Part shown: positions 36,901 through 43,079 of the stretch, piece by piece
Numbering within the stretch: position 1 is the first letter of the stretch
How the letters are laid out: every line of letters begins with the position of its first letter
DNA from: Arbacia lixula
Lineage: Eukaryota; Echinodermata; Echinoidea; Arbacioida; Arbaciidae
Assembly: GCA_963669155.1 (NCBI GenBank)
Contig: OZ022595.1
Coordinates: forward strand, 1,522,115 to 1,586,114
Direction: 5' to 3'
DNA length: 64,000 bases
Notes under the pieces: generated by a model
Told to the model about the DNA's origin: nothing
The model's input: the letters and a program-made list of their open reading frames with translations, nothing else
Databases searched by the model: none
Position numbers and translations under genes: made by a program

Positions 36901-38958
36901 ATGTATTTATAAGATTTTAGAAACATGCTTCTGAAATGCTCTATTTTGGATGAAGATGGTCTTTGTTTGTTGATGTTCAAATCGTGGACACATCATTGAA
37001 TTTGCATACATACACCTGTAACAAAGATGGTCTTTTGTTGTAGATGTCTTCAAACTTCAGATACATTGAGACCAAAGCGGGTCTTCAAACCATATGTACC
37101 ATAGTAAAATATTGTTCATAAGTCATGCATAGAATTTGCGTACATAATGTTCTTTTGATATCTTGAAACCTCAGACACATCGAGACCGAAGCGCATCATG
37201 GAGGAGGACGGGATGGAGTACTACTTCGTCTCCCGGGAGATCATGGAGAAAGCCGTGGAGACCAACCGCCTGATTGAGTATGGGGAGTACAAGGGCCACT
37301 TCTACGGCACCAGTATCCTAGCAACCAAGCGTGTGGTGGACGAGGGCCGGGTCTGCATCCTCTGCGTGCATCCTCAGGTGTGGTGTGGATTCATGTCTTT
37401 CAGCCCAGTCCTGGGCTGAGTTTTAATAGTTGTAACTTATAATCAATGGTAACTACCTTGGCAACATTCAATGAGCTGTCATTATTGCACCTGTTCTTGC
37501 CTTTTAATGCTTCCTCCATAGAATGGCTTAAAGTATTATATTCATGTTATGTTTTAAAATAAAAATATTTTACAAAGATAGTGTTGCCAGTTTACAAAGC
37601 AAACGACGATCAATTTTGCGATAAAAAAAGCCTTCGTCTCAAGTGAGTTACTGAAAGGTTGATGTGGAGTGTGCATTATTCAAATAGTCATAGGTAATCC
37701 CAAATTCATTCAGAGTTGGTTCAAGTCAGACAAACTGTTGAATTCTGAAGTCTTCCACTACACTGGCCCTTCAACTATAAGAACCCATACCATATAGCTT
37801 CACTGCAAACTTCTGCTATGTATGTTTACCCAAAGATTGCATTATTTACTTCACTTTTCCTTTACAGGCACTGCGGATCTTAAAGCAATCTGAACTAAAG
37901 CCGTATGTGATTTACATCAAGCCTCCGTCTCTGGACATACTGAGAGCGACAAGAATGTCCCACAAAGCGGCAGTTACCATGGAGAAATCGCACACGAGGC
38001 CTTTTAATGTGAGTTTTTATTGTTCATCATGATTTTGTTTGTTTGTCACAAGTACAGGTGACATGAACATTATTGCATGAAGCTCATAGTTTGATTTAAG
38101 ACAGTTTCAGACTTTTCTAAACTTAATTCAAGAAAAAAAAGTAGTATAATGAGCTATAAAGAACACAATAGCTGCTCTGAAGGAGACATTCGATAAGTCA
38201 CGCCGAGAGTGTCAATATGAAGCATAGCATAAAATAAAATGTTAAGTTTAGAAAATATCTGTCTTTTGCAAAATTTAAGAACGATGACCATTTTATCATG
38301 ATAGGGACTCATGGTTTGCCAATTTACTTATTTGTTTTTGCTAATGTCAGGAAGCTGATCTGAGGAGAGCATATTGAATATTTCTGTCATCTAGCACCAT
38401 ATGTGTTGCCAATTTAGGGATAAATCATGGCTTATTCTCTGTTTGTTGCCGGTAATATGAGGATGAGGATGTAGTGACCATTTCGCTCAATAAATCGTGG
38501 GTTACTCCAAACCTGGGTCCTGTTGCATAAAACTACCATTAATGGTAACTCTGCCATCAATGGTAACTACCATGGTAACACCACTGGACAGCCAATCGAA
38601 TTCAATAGAAGTTGCCATTGATAACAAAGTTACCATTAATGGTAAGTTTTATGTAACGGGGCCCTGGAGCTTTGTTCTGTGTTTGTTGCCAATTTGATGA
38701 TGACGATGTAATGAATGTGAACGTTTTGCTAGTAAACTAAACCCAGAGCTCTTTTTCTGTTTGATTTGTTGCCAATTGAAGGATGAGGATCTGGTGAACA
38801 TGGAGCAAGTCGGGCGGAGGATGGAGTCGATGTACCAACATTACTTTGACTGCACCATCGTCAACGACAACCTACAGCGTACCTTCATGGAGCTCAAGGC
38901 CATCATCAACCGGGTGCAGACCCAGGAGCAGTGGGTGCCCAGCAAGTGGCTGAGGTAG
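3748..38958 (+). CDS. MPP7: MAGUK p55 subfamily scaffold, MPP7/MPP3-like (13 exons, 5' incomplete)
   Basis: Joined exons: 3748-3978, 8257-8338, 16201-16286, 30611-30685, 33444-33533, 34322-34518, 34976-35055, 35480-35563, 35999-36085, 36564-36644, 37175-37377, 37868-38008 and 38782-38958. All introns are GT-AG and the phases agree throughout. The 537 codons encode L27C (about 1-57), PDZ (66-155), SH3 (189-254), a basic HOOK region (255-330) and a guanylate-kinase-like domain (333-537). The GK P-loop reads GPSGVGRNE and lacks the ATP-binding Lys, as in pseudo-enzymatic MAGUKs. [22 protein letters not shown] and RPFNDEDL match what I recall of MPP7/MPP3; the HOOK start TYEEVSLY also recalls PALS1/Stardust. 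The family scaffolds epithelial polarity and junction complexes with Crumbs, DLG or LIN7 partners. About 100 amino-terminal residues (L27N) lie outside or were not found. The ortholog choice within the family is inference. Confidence 0.93.
4343..4582 (+). repeat. Dispersed intronic repeat, family S, copy 1
   Basis: It shares an ordered set of blocks with the copies at 15885-16055 and 34018-34266: a GGCNTTGTGAAC block, CATGGA-CTGCAG, TTATTTATAGCCTG, then GGAGTCGCGCT, AGTGGA(A)AAA and TTAGTAAAGA. Copies are about 70% alike by eye. All three are in the same orientation as the gene. No clear tail or terminal repeat is seen; it might be a SINE or a non-autonomous DNA element. Confidence 0.65.
5270..5895. 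repeat. Minisatellite, about 160 bp unit, 3-4 diverged copies
   Basis: The blocks CAATCTGTCTTGACCACAAT, ACAGTTTTGATTGTGGTTTA and CAACTTTGAACTGGT recur in the same order and spacing. Copies differ by point changes and small gaps, so the array is old. Confidence 0.85.
7535..7588. other. Short perfect hairpin
   Basis: AATCCTCGCA and its reverse complement TGCGAGGATT are separated by 34 bases, within a GC-richer part of intron 1. The role is unknown; it may be chance or a structured intronic element. Confidence 0.4.
8092..8232. repeat. (CT)n microsatellite next to an acceptor
   Basis: An almost uninterrupted pyrimidine tract ends about 24 bases before the AG of the acceptor used by the PDZ exon at 8257. 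It forms an unusually long polypyrimidine tract. Confidence 0.95.
8257..8338 (+). CDS. MAGUK exon b: first half of PDZ
   Basis: It encodes [20 protein letters not shown] then GGAADRSG. It enters in phase 0 and leaves in phase 1 at AGTG/GTAAGT. The GATI residues are the peptide carboxylate-binding loop region of the PDZ fold. The acceptor is preceded by about 140 bases of CT repeat. Confidence 0.94.
9590..9826. repeat. AT-rich tandem array, unit about 65-75 bp
   Basis: The phrase ACTGAATATGACAA-TATGATTT followed by TCATATTT recurs about three to four times with drift. It has no coding potential. Confidence 0.7.
11040..11400. other. Repeat-free, GC-richer island in intron 2
   Basis: Against AT-rich, repeat-laden flanks this block is balanced in composition, contains several CpG (CACCGTCACAGTGACGG, CGTTGCGGTCTCACCGCC) and has no simple repeat. 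Such islands in large introns are often conserved regulatory DNA. No specific factor set is recognised, so this is only a candidate. Confidence 0.3.
13560..13990. repeat. Two diverged tandem copies of a G-run-bearing unit
   Basis: A unit of about 180 bp containing a long G run, then GCACCCACTTTTCT or GCCCACTTTGGTGT, AATCCAATCA-CACTCC and GGGAGAGTCAGG-like sequence, appears twice. The poly(G) tracts at 13689 and 13825 sit at equivalent places. Confidence 0.6.
15052..15860. repeat. CT-rich simple sequence with internal duplication
   Basis: Long (CT)n and CTCTCTGTCC arrays run from 15052 to 15395 and grade into diverged pyrimidine-rich DNA. A segment beginning TGATGTAGGTACCTC recurs as TGATGTAAGTACCTC about 255 bases on, so the tract expanded partly by segmental duplication. 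Confidence 0.85.
15885..16055 (+). repeat. Dispersed intronic repeat, family S, copy 2
   Basis: A shorter copy with blocks GGCTTCACGAACCC, TTTGAAGTTTATTTGTAGC, GGAGTCGCGCCGCTTAGT, GAGTGGAAAAAG and TTCAGTAAAGA. It ends about 145 bases before the acceptor of the second PDZ exon. Confidence 0.65.
16201..16286 (+). CDS. MAGUK exon c: second half of PDZ
   Basis: It completes the split Gly codon, then reads [20 protein letters not shown], followed by PQDVTNFL. This is the classic PDZ 'GD-I/V-L-x-VNG' core. The acceptor follows CCTCCCCCTCCTCAG and the donor is TTG/GTGAGT, phase 0. Confidence 0.95.
17640..17960. other. CpG-bearing, repeat-free island in intron 3
   Basis: It contains many CpG (GCGTAAGCGACTCACG, GACCGGCGTTCTCGAACATC) and reads open for 86 codons on the + strand, but with no recognisable domain, acceptor/donor pair or codon pattern. 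Regulatory or conserved non-coding DNA is more likely than a coding exon. Confidence 0.3.
18320..18918. repeat. Minisatellite, 129 bp unit, about 4.5 copies
   Basis: GACTAG-TGTGAAT starts recur at 18334, 18475, 18604, 18733 and 18863, giving spacings of 141, 129, 129 and 130. The unit includes TTTGATACCAATCGTAGCTG and TCTGTCTTTCAGCCTTCCT. Because 129 is a multiple of three, one frame stays open through two units and gives a 43-residue peptide repeat ([14 protein letters not shown]), probably fortuitous. Confidence 0.9.
19090..19540. repeat. Diverged duplication inside intron 3
   Basis: The ordered phrases TAATTGGTAGAAATATG, ATAATGGTCCATTCGGGAT, CTACGCATGATCA and GGATTTGTGCT recur with about 75% likeness, partly displaced. 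It looks like an old tandem duplication of a 150-300 bp unit. Confidence 0.55.
20130..20660. repeat. Composite purine array: (AGG)n, (GAA)n, (GGAGAA)n
   Basis: About 220 bases of nearly perfect AGG repeat are followed by about 90 bases of pure GAA, then about 90 bases of GGAGAA, then mixed A/G. The + strand is purine-only for over 500 bases. GAA and AGG homopurine mirror repeats are known to form triplexes and to slow polymerases, so assembly length here may be unreliable. Confidence 0.97.
21400..21690. repeat. Minisatellite, about 104 bp unit, 3 copies
   Basis: Each unit contains GATCAGAT, GTTAATCAAAGTGGAATACT, TCAAGATAATTTAATCAGAG, then ACAATATTAGTATCTGTCCA. Copies are 80-85% alike by eye. 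Confidence 0.85.
22200..22640. repeat. G-rich minisatellite, about 120 bp unit, 3-4 copies
   Basis: The unit contains GGGATTGAGAGAGGAAGGAT, ACATACATGTAGAGAGGG, GAAGGACAGAGTTATTAG and GGTATTAACCA followed by a 12-18 base G run. Copies are nearly identical, pointing to recent expansion. The G runs could support quadruplexes. Confidence 0.9.
23410..23925. repeat. G-rich minisatellite, about 130 bp unit, 4 copies
   Basis: Units carry GGACAGTCGTTGGGTGGAT, GACGGACGGGGTCATTGCTC, ATGTAACAGTTTG-CAGGGG and GGCACATGGGGTGATGT followed by GGGGGAGAGGG. Copies differ by indels. Confidence 0.85.
24030..24412. repeat. Direct duplication, period about 235 bp, 2 copies
   Basis: The phrases ACATTGACAACTTATTTGTG, GAGAGTTGTACTGTACCTCT, GCTCAACAAACGACCTA and CAATAATATTTCCAACGACC appear twice in order. 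Confidence 0.85.
24780..25065 (-). repeat. Dispersed repeat, family D, copy 1 (reverse)
   Basis: Its reverse complement shares with the copies at 31745, 36135 and 44375 the blocks CCAAATTTGTCCATA, GTGAAAACCTCATTAAAT, TTGATAAAATGTCA, CCTGCTT, TTTCAGCTGGATT and TTTTTCAAAAG. No coding sequence. Confidence 0.7.
25121..25355. repeat. Foldback MITE, 235 bp
   Basis: The ends read TACACTACAGCTCAA and TTGAGCTGGAGTGTA and the inverted match continues inward through GGCATAGGGAAAGGGA, GAAAGGGAAGGAGCC, GGTTTAAAC and ATATTTTGTCCAGTT to a central loop near 25228. Almost the entire element can fold back. Arms are about 90% matched. Confidence 0.92.
25745..26005. repeat. Trinucleotide-rich sequence (CTA/CTT)n
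   Basis: Imperfect ACT, CTT and TCT triplets dominate, for example ACTTCTTCTACTTCTTCT. Ordinary decayed microsatellite. Confidence 0.8.
26520..27680. repeat. Old segmental duplications in intron 3
   Basis: Block TTTCCCCAGAGGGTGGA followed by GATTAAACAGCCTTTA appears at about 26560 and 26905. A second block (TTCCAGC, CATTCATATACA, CATAATATTG, ATTCCTCCAAG, TTTATGGCTATTTT) appears at about 26715-26890 and 27450-27615. The copies are diverged and interleaved with a dispersed repeat. Confidence 0.6.
27011..27290 (+). repeat. Dispersed repeat, family E, copy 1
   Basis: It matches 51807-52105 over AAATATATGG, AAGATGCTTCACATGAAAGA, CTGCACAAGATGAAT, AGTGATATATATTACCTTCG then TAATGATATTTC. Presence in both gene loci shows a mobile or formerly mobile element. 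No ends are obvious. Confidence 0.75.
28050..28380. other. GC-richer, repeat-free block in intron 3
   Basis: It contains CpG-bearing sequence (CCCATCCCGCGGAGATGACG, CGTCTTTAGAACGGTG) and two overlapping open frames without recognisable domains. It directly precedes a minisatellite. Possible conserved non-coding DNA. Confidence 0.25.
28400..28840. repeat. Minisatellite, about 155-170 bp unit, 3 copies
   Basis: TTTTCAGGTCA recurs at about 28405, 28572 and 28725, each time followed by TGTGTGCCTACAATTGTCA, GAGC-CGGCTC, AAAACTCTTTATGCACCAT and GATGAATATTAGCACAAGT. The third copy has a poly(T) insertion. Confidence 0.9.
29700..29880. other. Repeat-free block with homeodomain-like TAAT sites
   Basis: The stretch has ATACGAGCGAGATGTGC, GGTCGGGCCTGACCTCTG (partly palindromic, nuclear-receptor-like) and ATTAATAGGAAACCAATCG (a CCAAT box). 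It stands out from the pyrimidine-rich flanks. Enhancer function is only a guess. Confidence 0.25.
30170..30240. repeat. Tandem 10-11 base repeat TTTCTCTGTG
   Basis: Six to seven copies of GTTTCTCTGT/GTTTCTCTCT lie head to tail within a pyrimidine-rich tract about 370 bases before the acceptor of exon d. Confidence 0.85.
30611..30685 (+). CDS. MAGUK exon d: last PDZ strand
   Basis: It reads [20 protein letters not shown] then ILHSQ. The GSITFKLIP strand closes the PDZ domain, as in other p55 proteins. Both ends are phase 0. The donor CAG/GTAAGC is immediately followed by a minisatellite. Confidence 0.93.
30686..31340. repeat. Minisatellite starting at a splice donor, unit about 155-195 bp
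   Basis: AAGCAATCTGCAATCAACCC begins at 30688, two bases into the intron, and recurs at about 30843, 31038 and 31200. Each unit also carries CAGCATCATGATAGATCAGA, GGAGCATGTTTCAATAAGCT and CCTATACTAGGGCC. Only the first unit has GT in front of AAGC, so later units are not equivalent donors. Confidence 0.9.
31505..31622. repeat. 33 bp tandem repeat, about 3.3 copies
   Basis: The unit contains TCTCAAAGAAAGAGCACAAT followed by TCTTTGATAA. The last two copies are identical, so expansion is recent. It happens to keep frame, giving the peptide repeat [10 protein letters not shown], but no gene context supports translation. Confidence 0.95.
31745..31985 (+). repeat. Dispersed repeat, family D, copy 2
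   Basis: Shares GAATTAATTATCTGAT, AATTGATATAATG, CATTTCAGCTTGAATAGA and TTTTTCAAAAGTGTTGAAAG with the other copies; the left part is shortened. Confidence 0.7.
32540..32770. repeat. Tandem array, about 63 bp unit, 4 copies
   Basis: The unit reads GCAAGACCACACATTTTCAT then GCAATGCACAAGCTAGATAT and TGTCTAGTCTAGATC, with one to eight differences between neighbours. Confidence 0.9.
33194..33341. repeat. Foldback MITE related to the GGGCCC family
   Basis: CAGGGCCATGTTGCATATAG at the left is mirrored by TATATGCAACATGGCCCTG at the right, and TTTTCAAT mirrors ATTGAAAA. Ends and size resemble the copies at 3430 and 38515, but the subterminal sequence differs. It ends about 100 bases before the linker exon at 33444. 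Confidence 0.85.
33444..33533 (+). CDS. MAGUK exon e: linker between PDZ and SH3
   Basis: Thirty codons, phase 0 at both ends, reading [20 protein letters not shown] then [10 protein letters not shown]. The segment is low in conserved features, rich in Ala and Pro, and likely flexible. Since it is symmetrical it could be skipped without changing frame, so alternative splicing is possible but not shown. Confidence 0.85.
33660..33880. repeat. A/G-rich simple sequence
   Basis: Imperfect GAGGAGAAGA and AAGAAAAGAAAAAG stretches with purines on the + strand. No coding function. Confidence 0.8.
34018..34266 (+). repeat. Dispersed intronic repeat, family S, copy 3
   Basis: The longest full match to the copy at 4343: GGCTTTGTGAACCC, CATGGAACTGCAGT, TTGAAGTTTATTCATAGCCT, GGGAGTCGTGCTGTTTAGG, GAGTGGAAAAAAC and CTCAGTAAAGAG. 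It ends about 55 bases before the acceptor of the SH3 exon. Confidence 0.7.
34322..34518 (+). CDS. MAGUK exon f: SH3 domain
   Basis: It encodes [20 protein letters not shown], then [20 protein letters not shown] and [18 protein letters not shown]-like, GDIL, WW and GLIP motifs define the SH3. As in MAGUKs, the ligand-binding surface is modified and the fold packs on the HOOK and GK regions. The exon exits in phase 2 at GAGAG/GTGCGT, just before a GGT repeat. Confidence 0.95.
34530..34810. repeat. (GGT)n / (GAT)n microsatellite just inside a donor
   Basis: It begins about 15 bases after the SH3 exon's GTGCGT donor and fills most of the 457-base intron. GGT triplets carry repeated GT dinucleotides and G runs, which can act as intronic splicing enhancers or decoy donors. 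Confidence 0.95.
34976..35055 (+). CDS. MAGUK exon g: start of HOOK region
   Basis: It reads (E)[20 protein letters not shown] then DLTFKKS. ERRLA after the SH3 domain is also found in the p55 family. The segment is serine- and lysine-rich. It enters in phase 2 and leaves in phase 1. Confidence 0.9.
35480..35563 (+). CDS. MAGUK exon h: basic HOOK segment
   Basis: It encodes [20 protein letters not shown] then MYHARQNE. The strongly basic stretch resembles the protein 4.1/FERM-binding HOOK of p55 and PALS1, which suggests a membrane-skeleton contact. Phase 1 at both ends. Confidence 0.92.
35810..35990. repeat. CT-rich tract before an acceptor
   Basis: About 180 bases of CTCTCTCT and TTCCCTCT sequence end within ten bases of the TTAG acceptor at 35998. 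It acts as an extended polypyrimidine tract for the HOOK-GK exon. Confidence 0.85.
35999..36085 (+). CDS. MAGUK exon i: HOOK to GK junction
   Basis: It reads (D)[20 protein letters not shown] then AQRPIVLI. The TYEEVSLY strand pairs with the SH3 domain in MAGUK structures, and RPIVLI is the first GK strand. Phase 1 at both ends; the acceptor follows a CT-rich tract. Confidence 0.94.
36135..36540 (+). repeat. Dispersed repeat, family D, copy 3
   Basis: The longest copy. Blocks GCTTCTGGCAGAAAAGA, GGGTTGCCATGTGTC, CCAAATTTGTCCATAAGTG, AAAATCTCATTAGATA, TTGATAAAATGTTACCAAGC and TTTTTCAAAGTGTCA match the copy at 44375. It ends about 24 bases before the exon carrying the GK P-loop. Confidence 0.75.
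36564..36644 (+). CDS. MAGUK exon j: GK P-loop-like region
   Basis: It reads (G)[20 protein letters not shown] then FDSAIP. The [10 protein letters not shown] loop has Asn-Glu where active guanylate kinases carry Lys-Ser/Thr, in line with a catalytically dead, protein-binding GK domain. Phase 1 at both ends. Confidence 0.94.
36965..37200. repeat. Tandem duplication (114 bp) spanning an intron-exon border
   Basis: GATGTCTTCAAACTTCAG then ATACATTGAGACCAAAGCGG at 37043-37080 is repeated as GATATCTTGAAACCTCAG then ACACATCGAGACCGAAGCGC at 37157-37194, where it is the true acceptor and start of the GK exon. Upstream parts (GAATTTGCATACAT / GAATTTGCGTACAT) also match, confirming a tandem copy. Confidence 0.85.
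37175..37377 (+). CDS. MAGUK exon k: GMP-binding-like part of GK
   Basis: It begins (P)HTSRPKR and continues with [20 protein letters not shown] and [20 protein letters not shown]. These match the GK core H-T-T-R-P, Y-x-F-V-S and E-Y-x-x-x-x-Y-G-T motifs. It leaves in phase 0 after HPQ. A decayed copy of its acceptor and first codons lies 114 bases upstream. Confidence 0.95.
37868..38008 (+). CDS. MAGUK exon l: GK domain, lid region
   Basis: It reads [20 protein letters not shown] then [20 protein letters not shown] and [18 protein letters not shown] is a highly conserved MAGUK GK strand. Both ends are phase 0. Confidence 0.95.
38515..38664. repeat. GGGCCC-ended foldback MITE, copy 2
   Basis: GGGTCCTGTTGCATAAAACT at the left mirrors AGTTTTATGTAACGGGGCCC at the right. 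The interior has ACCATTAATGGTAA twice and ACCATGGTAAC. It sits in the last MAGUK intron, about 120 bases before the final exon. Confidence 0.92.
38782..38958 (+). CDS. MAGUK exon m: C-terminal end of GK, with stop
   Basis: It reads [20 protein letters not shown], then [20 protein letters not shown] and WVPSKWLR followed by TAG. WVP-S-WL at the very C terminus is typical of p55-family MAGUKs. The last codons and stop are part of a tandem duplication that runs into the 3' UTR. Confidence 0.95.
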   Translation, partial: DEDLVNMEQVGRRMESMYQHYFDCTIVNDNLQRTFMELKAIINRVQTQEQWVPSKWLR

Positions 38959-39300
38959 AGGGGCGTAGACCTGAAGGAAGGGGGGGGGGGGGTGTGGTGC
39001 CCTCTTTTTTGAGAAAGTTTCCCTGTCCCCATCCCTCACTATACTGCTTTATTATAGATACATTTATTTTAATCATTGGGATACATAAGCAGAGAGTGCC
39101 TAGCAAGTAGCTGAGGCAGAGGGGTCATAGCCTTGATGGGGGACATTGGGGATGGTGCCCTTTTTTGTTGAGAAGGTTCGTCCCCCTCCCCCACCCCCAT
39201 CCCCCTCCACTATACTGCTCTAGAGATGAATTTATTTGAATTATTGGGACACATTTACAATCAGAAAAATGTAAGGGGGGGGGGGGGGGGCCTAGGGAAA
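38935..39300. repeat. 161 bp tandem repeat that includes the MAGUK stop codon
   Basis: GTGCCCAGCAAGTGGCTGAG at the gene's end recurs 161 bases later as GTGCCTAGCAAGTAGCTGAG, followed in both units by AGAGGGG, a G-rich stretch, TGGTGCCCT-TTTTTTGAGAA, and ACTATACTGCT. A third partial unit runs to a G run near 39290. The first unit is coding for its first 24 bases. Confidence 0.9.
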
Positions 39301-42300
39301 ATTTCTCTTTGCCCAAGTATACAGGTTTACACAATTTGCCAAAGGCATTGGCATATCATAGGGACAAAGGTGTTATGTCATCAGATTAAGAAAGTTATTG
39401 CAGTATAAAAAATTGTAGTGTTGAAGCAAATGTTTGATGTAAGAGGGTAGAATGGCGATGTTTCCCTTTATCCAAATGTACATCCGAATTTTGATAAGTA
39501 TGATTGTAGTTAAAATAACGTATCAGAGGAAAAGGGGAAATGACTCCTCCTAGTTCATTATTCAACAAACAGGGGAGCGGGTTGTCTGGCACAGATAAAG
39601 TTAAACAAAATGTTATTTCAACATTAAGTGTACATGTACCCATAGGTGCCTACGCATGCAACATAATAAAGATGGCTTGTAATTAGAAACTGGGAGATCA
39701 AAGAATTGTGAATGTGTGTGCGTTAACCCCAGTAGAGTATCCCAAGTATACACCGCAACCAGCTGTTAGACAACGTAGGAAGAAGGTAGAGCCTGCTAAA
39801 TATGTTACTCTTTGCGGATATAATCGCTAGTTGTATTCATTTGTCGGTCAATGTAAGGTCAACAAGGAATCTAAACAGATCATGATGTTTCGTGCGCCGC
39901 TGCAACACTCTGTCAGGTGTGATACAAAAATGTAATGTGCAAGGGTTTATATACTCTATGGTCAGCGCTGCGCACTAACCGAGAACCCGCTCCTAAACGG
40001 TCAAAGGACAAAGGGCTTTGTCATTTCTCTTTTGATTGTTTATGTGCGGGTTAAGCTTAATTCCCAAGTCATCATAGTCTCTAATGCAATCGTTAAACAA
40101 CTTCAAAGATAAGAGGAACATTAGTAATTATTTGTTAAATGCACTGTTGACTTTATTTAGGTTATGTTATAAATCTCGAAATGATTATTATTATTGTTAT
40201 CACTATTATAAGATCAGTTACGTCTGCAGGTATGAGCTGGTGACAACTTGCAATAAGAGTCACATCTTCAGTTTGATGTGAAATATTCATTTGGTGCATT
40301 GGAAGTGTAGGAGAACATCATTATCATGATATTATTTGCAAGGTCAGTTATACTACACATACTGTTCAGTATACAAACTTTGGTCATTTCAATGCTTTAA
40401 TTTATTTGCCTTTTCTGGACCATTGAGTGAGTAGTCTTTTGTCTTTTGTTCCGTTACCAATATGAGAGTATATTGTATCAGGAAACTGGGCCAAAAAATT
40501 GTGTTACTCGTTAGAACTTTTCGTGACTGACCTCTCCATACTATAAACAAGTAGACATACAGTTTGGTGTGAGCTCATGTCATGTGACCTCGGAAATATG
40601 CTTCATTACTGTAATAGCCCACTACAAAAACAATATGATGAGTTTTATTAATAACTTTGCAATTTCAAGCCTTTTCTGGCAGTTTTTGCATTTGTGTATG
40701 TTAAGGCAGAGTATATAATAAGTTTGGTAGGTATAAAAACAGAGAAACATGACAGTGATGTTATGCATGACAGTAATGATAATTCACATCTATGTTGTGT
40801 ATAATGATTTCACTGTACAAGAAGTGTATAATCAATTTTAATGCAATTACAGTTACTCAAGTCTTTTGGAATTATTTGTAGATTGATATTTAACCAGTAT
40901 ATGGAAGACATCTTTTAGATTTATGTCTTCTTCTTAAGTGTGCAAACGTTGGAGACTATAATGGTACTTAAAATTACTTGCCAAAAAGAAAACCACATCA
41001 TATTGCAGCATTAAAGTGAATTGTGCAGTTTGCACACTGAAGATGAACAAAATTAAGATTTCATTAATGGCCAATTATCATGAAGGCTGTATGTATATCT
41101 AAGATATGAGTTCATCAAAGGTCCCCATACTAACTTGTATACATACATGTACTTAACAAGATTCTGGATCAATGTTGGACCAAAAAGTTGCTCTGATGCC
41201 GCCATCAAATGTAGATTGTGAAAGTTGAAAGTTCTGAAAGTCCTATATGTGCCTCTTCCCATCTGAAATCTCATACAAATTGTTTGCTCTATGAATTACA
41301 TTTGCTGCGCTGCAATTGAGCAAAGCTGTTTATTGCTGTTGTGTGTATCTTGCTATGTTGTTATAATTTTATATGTGGCAAATCAGTAAAAATTGACTAC
41401 TTTAGCTACTATCATGATCACATTTTTTTTCGAAAATGATGATACATTTATTTGGTTCTTTTTGACAGGAAAAACCGAAAAATCAGGTTTGATGTCTACT
41501 AAAAAAATTTATAACACAAGTACATAGTGCTATGCAATTCTGATTGTGTCACTCTATTCATCAAAGTGTTATACAGTATTGTAATCTAATATGAAACTGA
41601 CACACATCAAAAGTTCATCTAGGTTGTTTTGGTGTGGAATATGATATTTTTTCCGTGCATTTCTTTGACGCACTTAAAGGTAGACGCCATTTATGCATAA
41701 TGGTGTGGTATATGCTAAGAATTGTGTTGAGTCAATATCTTGGAGCGTGGAAATTGTGTAGATTCTGATTTGAACCACACGATGATGTTATACGTTTAGC
41801 AGGATTTCATACGAATATAATATATTTCAATAATATTGAAATGCATGCAAAGCGTTATTTTAAAATATGCAGAAATCATTGGTTCTTACATCTACACATA
41901 CCATGTGCAAACCAAATCATCAAAGATGTATCATTTGCCATCTTTGAATGCATTCTTTCTGATAAATGAGAACATATTGTTAATTACTGTTATACACAAG
42001 CAAAATGATATGGACAATGAGAGACAGATTGTGAGTCATAAATCAGTGTGCAGTGTCTTCAGTTATCGGGGCAGAAGTAGTCTCAGAAACATGATTATTG
42101 TCTTAAGATGTGTTGTGCCTTTCATTCGTAAAGTACATATGATATATCACTTTCTCTGTGACCTTACTTTAACAAGTCACTTTGGATTCATTGTGTTGAT
42201 GAATATATTGGCTCATTGGCTTCAAATGTATAAAATGTACTTAATGCAAATGCAGGTAGCTACTGTATGTACGGGGATATAAGACTCTGTAAAATGATTC

Positions 42301-43079
42301 TCATGTTGGTGTGTGTTAATTAAAGATTCATATGTAATGGCATCTGTTCCCAACTGGAGTCTCTGGCCCCAATTCACAAAGGAGTTTGAGACTTAGACCA
42401 TGGTTTAAGCAAATTTAATCGTGTATAAGCAGATGAGTGTGCTTAATTGAGCACATACACTTCATAAAAGTCCAATAATGAAAGCACATGTTTTTTGTAG
42501 GGTGCTGAATTCATGGTAGTTACTTACTAATGTTAAGACCACAGTTGAATCAAATTGATTCAAATAATCCAATTGTCACAATTATTAAATCACAAATGAT
42601 TTATGTTAGGGGGAATATTAGTAGTTTTTTAGAGAATTTAGAATGAATATTACATTTTGTCTTGACTTCATGATGGCATATACAAAAGCTTGCATGTATC
42701 CTTATTGACTTCTAGAGAAATAACATGAACAAATTATGTGGCAATTCTGTTCATGAATGAATATTTGTAGGGCTTTTGCAATATGTACATGCATAGTCAC
42801 TAGTTGTGCTATGCATCTTTTAATTAGTATTATTTTTGTATACTCAGTTTATTTATGGAATTTTGTTTGCATACTATTGCCTGGATATTACTGCTAAAAT
42901 TTCACTTTTGCAATTGTCATATAATTACTCTATACGTATACACTATCTCTGACACTAACACCCCTCTGATTCCCTCTCTCTACTCTGCAATTCCCCCTCT
43001 AATGAATCTATTTTTACATCTTGTTGCTTTCTCCTATTTCTCCTGTCTCATCACCCTTCCCCTTTCGTTTGCCACAACA
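38959..43079 (+). other. MAGUK 3' UTR and downstream non-coding DNA
   Basis: AATAAA occurs at 39665 and further candidates follow. From 39700 to 43080 the DNA is AT-rich, repeat-poor and without coding signatures, so a very long 3' UTR is possible. Nothing else is recognised; open frames such as 41836-42282 have no domain and AT-driven composition. Confidence 0.5.
39665..39670 (+). terminator. Candidate proximal poly(A) signal of the MAGUK gene
   Basis: An AATAAA hexamer about 700 bases after the stop codon. It is the first canonical signal I see downstream, with no strong GU-rich element immediately after it. Confidence 0.35.

Noticed and set aside
41836-42282. 148-codon frame downstream of the MAGUK gene
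   Set aside because: Very AT-rich codon use, no domain and no promoter; likely 3' UTR or intergenic DNA.
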